From VAZQ01 sp045811525 (GTDB lineage Bacteria > Pseudomonadota > Alphaproteobacteria > Rhizobiales > Xanthobacteraceae), in NCBI GenBank assembly GCA_045811525.1, contig JBJMTV010000004.1, positions 62,001 through 126,000 of the forward strand: a stretch of 64,000 nucleotides of DNA, given 5' to 3'. The notes beneath the pieces were generated by a model. It saw only the letters and a list, made by a program, of their open reading frames with translations, made no database searches and was not told where the DNA came from. Positions 60,438-64,000 of the stretch are shown one piece after another (position 1 is the stretch's first letter; every line of letters begins with the position of its first letter). Both the position numbers and the translations under genes were made by a program.

Positions 60438-60456
60438 AAGCGAGAGGACCTCTAAC

Positions 60457-62925
60457 CTAGTCCACCGACCACGAGGCGTCGACCGATCCCACGTTAGCGG
60501 TGCTGCCGACGCTGGTCGTCGTCGCCGTCCCCGTCATGAACCACATCGCCAGTGGCCAACTCGGTGGATTCGGGTAATTGTTGCAACACTCGGCGATATT
60601 GCGCCACAGGATGTCGTTAAAGCCGTCGCCGTTGAAATCGCCGGCTCCAACGATGCGCCAGTCGGTCGGCACAACGCCGAGGCTTGCGGTGCCGATCACG
60701 CTCGCGCCATTCATCAGCCAGATCGCCACCGTGCCGTCGGCGTTGCGCCAGAGGAAGTCCTGCTTGCCGTCGTTATTGAAGTCGGCGAGCCGCACCAGCC
60801 GCCACGAGACCGGCACCGCGCCCAGGCTGGCGGTGCTGCTGACGCTGACGGTCGTCGCCGTCCCCGTCATGAACCATACGGCGACGTCACCGGTGGCGCG
60901 GTTGCGCCACTGGATGTCACTCTTGTTATCGGCGTTGATATAACCGGCCTTCTCCGCCACCCAGTCCAATGATACCGCTCCAAGGCTGGCGCTGCCGATC
61001 AGGCTCGCGCCATTCATCAGCCAGATCGCGGCGTCACCGGTGGAGGTGTTGCGCCAGAGCAGGTCGGCCTTGCCGTCGCCATTGAAATCGCCGGTCGCCG
61101 CGACCTGCCAGACATTTGATACGTTGGCCACGCCAGCAGTGCTGGTGGCGGTGCTGCCGTTCATGAACCAGATCGCGACATCGCCGTTGTCCTGCCGCCA
61201 GAGGATATCGGCGTTCCCATCGCCATTGAAATCGTCGGCGCCGATGATATGCCAGTCGCGAGACACGTTCGGCATTGCGGCGCCAGTGAAGGAGGCGCCG
61301 TTCATGTCCCACATGGCCAGGTCGCCATTGTTGCGCCGCCAGAGGATGTCCGCCCTGTTGTCGACAGTGCCGTTGAAGTTGCGATTGGGCTGGCTTGTAG
61401 GCACGCAGGCCTTGAAGAACATGGGATCGTTGATCGCCGTGCTTCCCTGGAAAGCCGCGCGGTTGCCCACGAAGGTTCCGTAGAAGCAGTTGCCGACCGC
61501 CTTCATCTGGATGTAGTCGCCAAGCACCCGCTGATCGGTGGTGCCGTCGTCCTTCGCGGGCGAGAGAAACGTGAGCAGCGCCGGCGGGTAGCTGAATGTC
61601 TTCCCCTGGTCCGTGCTCACGGCCAGCAAAGCCTCGATCCACGGGAATCCGTTCTGCGTGCCGAGGCACTGATAGAACAAGACGCCGACCACACCGTCAT
61701 CGGTGACGGCAACCGACGGAAGGGCGAACTCGGTCCCGAGCGTTCCGGTAACATTGACCTCCGGCCCGACGCTGACGATGCCGGGTGTCGTGGGGGATAT
61801 CCGGCGGATGGCAAGGTTACGGTTACCGAAGGTGTCGTCGGTGCCATAGACGTAGTAGAGGTCGCCGGTCTGCGGATCGACGGCGGCGTGGTCCCTGCCA
61901 CCAAGCTGCGCATTAACGGTGCAGAACTTCGGCAAGGGCTGCGTGGTGTTGGCGGTGGCAATGATGAGTCCGGTTGGGGGGCCGCAGCCGTTGAGGCACC
62001 ACGTGCTTCCGTTGTCCCTGCTTAGGTTCAGCCAATACTGCATCTGCTTCTGGTTCGAAGTGCAGTTCGCAGAGCAACTCTGCCACAGCGCGTACATCCA
62101 GCCGTTGCGCGGATCCTTGGCGAGGCGCGCGCCTGGGTTATAGGCGCCGTTCGCTCGGGTCCCCACGACCACGTCGGTGTTGAACACCGGCGGAGCGGAG
62201 TTGATCGACGTAGCGACGTGGACCGCGACCGGGGTGGCGACGAAATCCCCATAAGCAACGTAGACGTTGTCGTTGCTCCAGGTGGTGGTGGCGCCACGGT
62301 TATGCAGCAACCATGGCTGGTCAGCGTTGTTGAGCGATGCAGCGGCGTTGGTTCTCTGCGCCGTGCCGTTCACGGTCCACCACATCCAGGATGCCGAGTT
62401 GGTCGGGTCAGTGGTCGAACCGCTGTATATGTTAAGCGGCGTGTCAGTGAGGAGGGCACCGAAGAGGGTATTGCTGCGCCCGTAATCGAACGTCTGGTCG
62501 CAAGGGCAGCCGGAGGTCCCAGTAGCACCGGGGGGCGGGGGAATCGTGTTCTCTTGCGTCCAGAACAAGCCGCCGTTGGTTGAATGCCAGATCGTGGCGT
62601 TGTTGTTCCAACGACCCGCGCTGAAGGCGCTGATCTCGATCTCGTTAGGGTTGAGCGGGTTGATGGCGATGCTGGGCTCGGTGCCGCCGCCAGTATCATT
62701 GCTAACGCCGGAGGCGAGGATGATATCGTAGACAGTGACGGCCATGTTCACGCCGCTCAGGCCCGACGCGCGAGGGGAAGCGGCCCGGTCCTCAGGAACC
62801 GCCGGTCGCGAATACCGCCTCATATCCGGCGGCGAGCTTTTGCCGTTATCGTCCGCCCACCCAGCCGTGACGGCGGGAAGTACGAGACCGAGCGCGATGG
62901 TGACCTGGGGCCAGAACCTAGCCAT
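60457..62925 (-). CDS. Secreted repeat protein 8: sialidase-like propeller plus six divergent FG-GAP/VCBS repeats
   Basis: 822 residues from ATG 62925 (GGAGCGC upstream). Signal peptide MARFWPQVTIALGLVLPAVTAGWA. The N-terminal 500 residues are a sialidase/BNR-like propeller (TEPSIAINPLNPNEIEISAF, WHSTNGGLFWTQE, SGCPCDQTFDYG, VSTDQGKTFSYPP). Residues about 512-822 hold six repeats, but they lack the family's position-specific marks: repeat 1 is NFNGTVDNRADILWR, repeat 2 has no QRDF, and the end is SWSVD rather than NA(D/E). It lies inside the type II secretion locus between gspD and gspE. Probable cargo of that system. Confidence 0.87.
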   Translation of the reverse strand: MARFWPQVTIALGLVLPAVTAGWADDNGKSSPPDMRRYSRPAVPEDRAASPRASGLSGVNMAVTVYDIILASGVSNDTGGGTEPSIAINPLNPNEIEISAFSAGRWNNNATIWHSTNGGLFWTQENTIPPPPGATGTSGCPCDQTFDYGRSNTLFGALLTDTPLNIYSGSTTDPTNSASWMWWTVNGTAQRTNAAASLNNADQPWLLHNRGATTTWSNDNVYVAYGDFVATPVAVHVATSINSAPPVFNTDVVVGTRANGAYNPGARLAKDPRNGWMYALWQSCSANCTSNQKQMQYWLNLSRDNGSTWCLNGCGPPTGLIIATANTTQPLPKFCTVNAQLGGRDHAAVDPQTGDLYYVYGTDDTFGNRNLAIRRISPTTPGIVSVGPEVNVTGTLGTEFALPSVAVTDDGVVGVLFYQCLGTQNGFPWIEALLAVSTDQGKTFSYPPALLTFLSPAKDDGTTDQRVLGDYIQMKAVGNCFYGTFVGNRAAFQGSTAINDPMFFKACVPTSQPNRNFNGTVDNRADILWRRNNGDLAMWDMNGASFTGAAMPNVSRDWHIIGADDFNGDGNADILWRQDNGDVAIWFMNGSTATSTAGVANVSNVWQVAATGDFNGDGKADLLWRNTSTGDAAIWLMNGASLIGSASLGAVSLDWVAEKAGYINADNKSDIQWRNRATGDVAVWFMTGTATTVSVSSTASLGAVPVSWRLVRLADFNNDGKQDFLWRNADGTVAIWLMNGASVIGTASLGVVPTDWRIVGAGDFNGDGFNDILWRNIAECCNNYPNPPSWPLAMWFMTGTATTTSVGSTANVGSVDASWSVD

Positions 62926-63286
62926 GAGTAGCGCTCCTACTTTGCCCGCAACGGGCTCGATGATCCGATTACGCCACGACCTGAATTTTCCGATTCAGGA
63001 GTCCTTAGGCGAATCGAAGGGGTAGCTGACCGCGTGCGTCGAACAGTTGCGCGGCGCTGTCGCCACATAGAGTCGGAGAGCTCTTCCGAAGCGTCCAGAA
63101 GCGCGGCCCAGACGATTGAGGTCTCACTGGCTTCCCGAGCGGCGCAGCAACGAACCCCTGACGCCTTGCCGACGTTTGACCAAGCCCTGTCTCCAGACTA
63201 GAATGTTGATGCCGCCTGCACAAAAAAATACGGTCGCTTAGATTACGGAGCATTTGAAGCTGGCGTCAAGGACCCAGCCCGCCTGA
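62926..63286. other. Gap between repeat protein 8 and gspE
   Basis: 361 bases without a gene; divergent promoters are expected here. The segment about 63170-63220 resembles the gspD start region (about 59814-59870), including 14 identical bases ACGCCTTGCCGACG, so it may be a duplicated fragment. Confidence 0.45.
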
Positions 63287-64000
63287 ATGGCAAAAGTATT
63301 GCACGCCTTGAATACCCGGCACAGTACTGCGGCCGCTCCAGATATGCTGGAAGCCTTTCGCGATCATCTTTCCGCTGGGCTCGTTGGCGACTTGTCTACC
63401 AGGTTCGATCTGGCCGCGGCCCGCCACAGCGGAAAGCCGTTGCATAAACTGTGGGAGCTGAGCGAGCTTTCGGCGACTGACTTCGCCGATGAGGTCGCCC
63501 GCTTCTTCGGCTTGCGGCGCATCTCTCTTGCCGATCTGATGGTGGCCAGCTCGCTCGCCGACCGGTTCTCGCACCGGTTTTTGCGCGAATCTGCGGTGTT
63601 TCCTTATCAGGCGGCGGACGAGCGCCCGCGCCTGGTCGTGGGCGACCCCACCGACTCAGCCGCCCTGCGCGCAGCCGAGATCGTGCTCGGCACGCCCCTG
63701 ACGGTCGAGATCGCAGCCTTCGAGGATCTCGAGACCGTTCTCGGCGCGCGGCTCGAGGAGAAGAGCGCGCCGACGCAGCCGGAAGACACGGAGGTTACCA
63801 CCCGGGCGGACGACGATATCGACAGCCTCCGCGACCTAGCGAGCGGGGCTCCGGTCGTTCGTGCCGTGAACGATCTCCTGGAAAAGGCGGCCGAGCTGCG
63901 CGCGACCGACATCCACATCGAGCCGTTCCGGTCGGTCCTCGTGATCCGCATGCGCATTGATGGCGTCATGCGCAGCATGCCCACACCGCCGATGGTCCTG
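63287..64000 (+). CDS. gspE: Type II secretion ATPase GspE (partial, runs off right edge)
   Basis: The first 238 codons of the cytoplasmic ATPase. ATG 63287 is directly preceded by an in-frame TGA, which fixes the start. The N-terminal GspE_N/MshEN-like domain covers about residues 60-165 (RFFGLRRISLADLMVAS, VFPYQ, LVVGDPTDSAALRAAE). It is followed by APVVRAVNDLLEKAAELRATDIHIEP, the diagnostic (S/T)DIHIEP segment at the start of the ATPase core, then VIRMRIDGVMRSM. Walker motifs would lie beyond the window. It powers pseudopilus assembly with GspD and GspO. Confidence 0.92.
   Translation, partial: MAKVLHALNTRHSTAAAPDMLEAFRDHLSAGLVGDLSTRFDLAAARHSGKPLHKLWELSELSATDFADEVARFFGLRRISLADLMVASSLADRFSHRFLRESAVFPYQAADERPRLVVGDPTDSAALRAAEIVLGTPLTVEIAAFEDLETVLGARLEEKSAPTQPEDTEVTTRADDDIDSLRDLASGAPVVRAVNDLLEKAAELRATDIHIEPFRSVLVIRMRIDGVMRSMPTPPMVL

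Overview
The window looks like chromosomal DNA of a high-GC alphaproteobacterium, most likely in the Hyphomicrobiales (Bradyrhizobium/Xanthobacteraceae-like). The evidence is orphan ABC_sub_bind solute-binding proteins with Tat-like leaders, Bug/TctC tricarboxylate-binding proteins, an Omp25/31-type porin with an ADMPLKA leader motif, and frequent GTG/TTG starts. No rRNA, tRNA, CRISPR array or intact transposase was seen.

Region 1 (1-14 kb) is transport and small-molecule metabolism: a methyltransferase, three intact and one broken ABC_sub_bind proteins, a leaderless DctP-like protein behind an MFS permease, an AMP-forming acyl-CoA synthetase, and a flippase paired with a BioF2/FemAB-like acyltransferase. 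A gene-poor stretch follows (12.5-13.9 kb).

Region 2 (14.2-26.1 kb) is one long minus-strand operon, tctB-tctA-tctC-tctC-livH-livM-livF-livG. It joins a tripartite tricarboxylate transporter to a branched-chain-amino-acid-type ABC transporter that has no Liv-type binding protein. Beyond it lie a UbiD-family decarboxylase, an HpaB-like aromatic hydroxylase and an Asp/Glu racemase-superfamily enzyme, together suggesting uptake and breakdown of an aromatic or dicarboxylic acid.

Region 3 (26.1-30 kb) is a compact peptide-export operon: an 85-residue double-glycine-leader peptide, an HlyD adaptor and a C39-peptidase ABC exporter. It is bacteriocin-like.

Region 4 (30.8-63 kb) is the remarkable part. 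It holds eight large proteins with export signals. Each ends in a module of exactly six FG-GAP/VCBS-type repeats of about 48 residues, fused to a different N-terminal part: propellers, a GH64/thaumatin-like region, DUF4091, an Asp-box propeller, a HELGH metalloprotease, an EXORDIUM-like domain and sialidase-like propellers. Seven share position-specific repeat signatures and a C-terminal tail ending NA(D/E/N) or close to it; the eighth is divergent. Among them sit small exported proteins with IPT/TIG domains and two stand-alone 'leader' proteins that resemble the N-termini of neighbouring giants. One member (46649-48507) carries a clear single-base frameshift.

Region 5 (55.8-64 kb) overlaps the end of region 4 and is a type II secretion locus: prepilin peptidase, lipoprotein secretin GspD and the start of GspE, which runs off the right edge. 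One repeat protein and one leader protein lie between gspD and gspE. The inference is that the repeat proteins are type II secretion cargo. A brnT/antitoxin pair is flanked by two copies of the 3' end of the prepilin peptidase gene.
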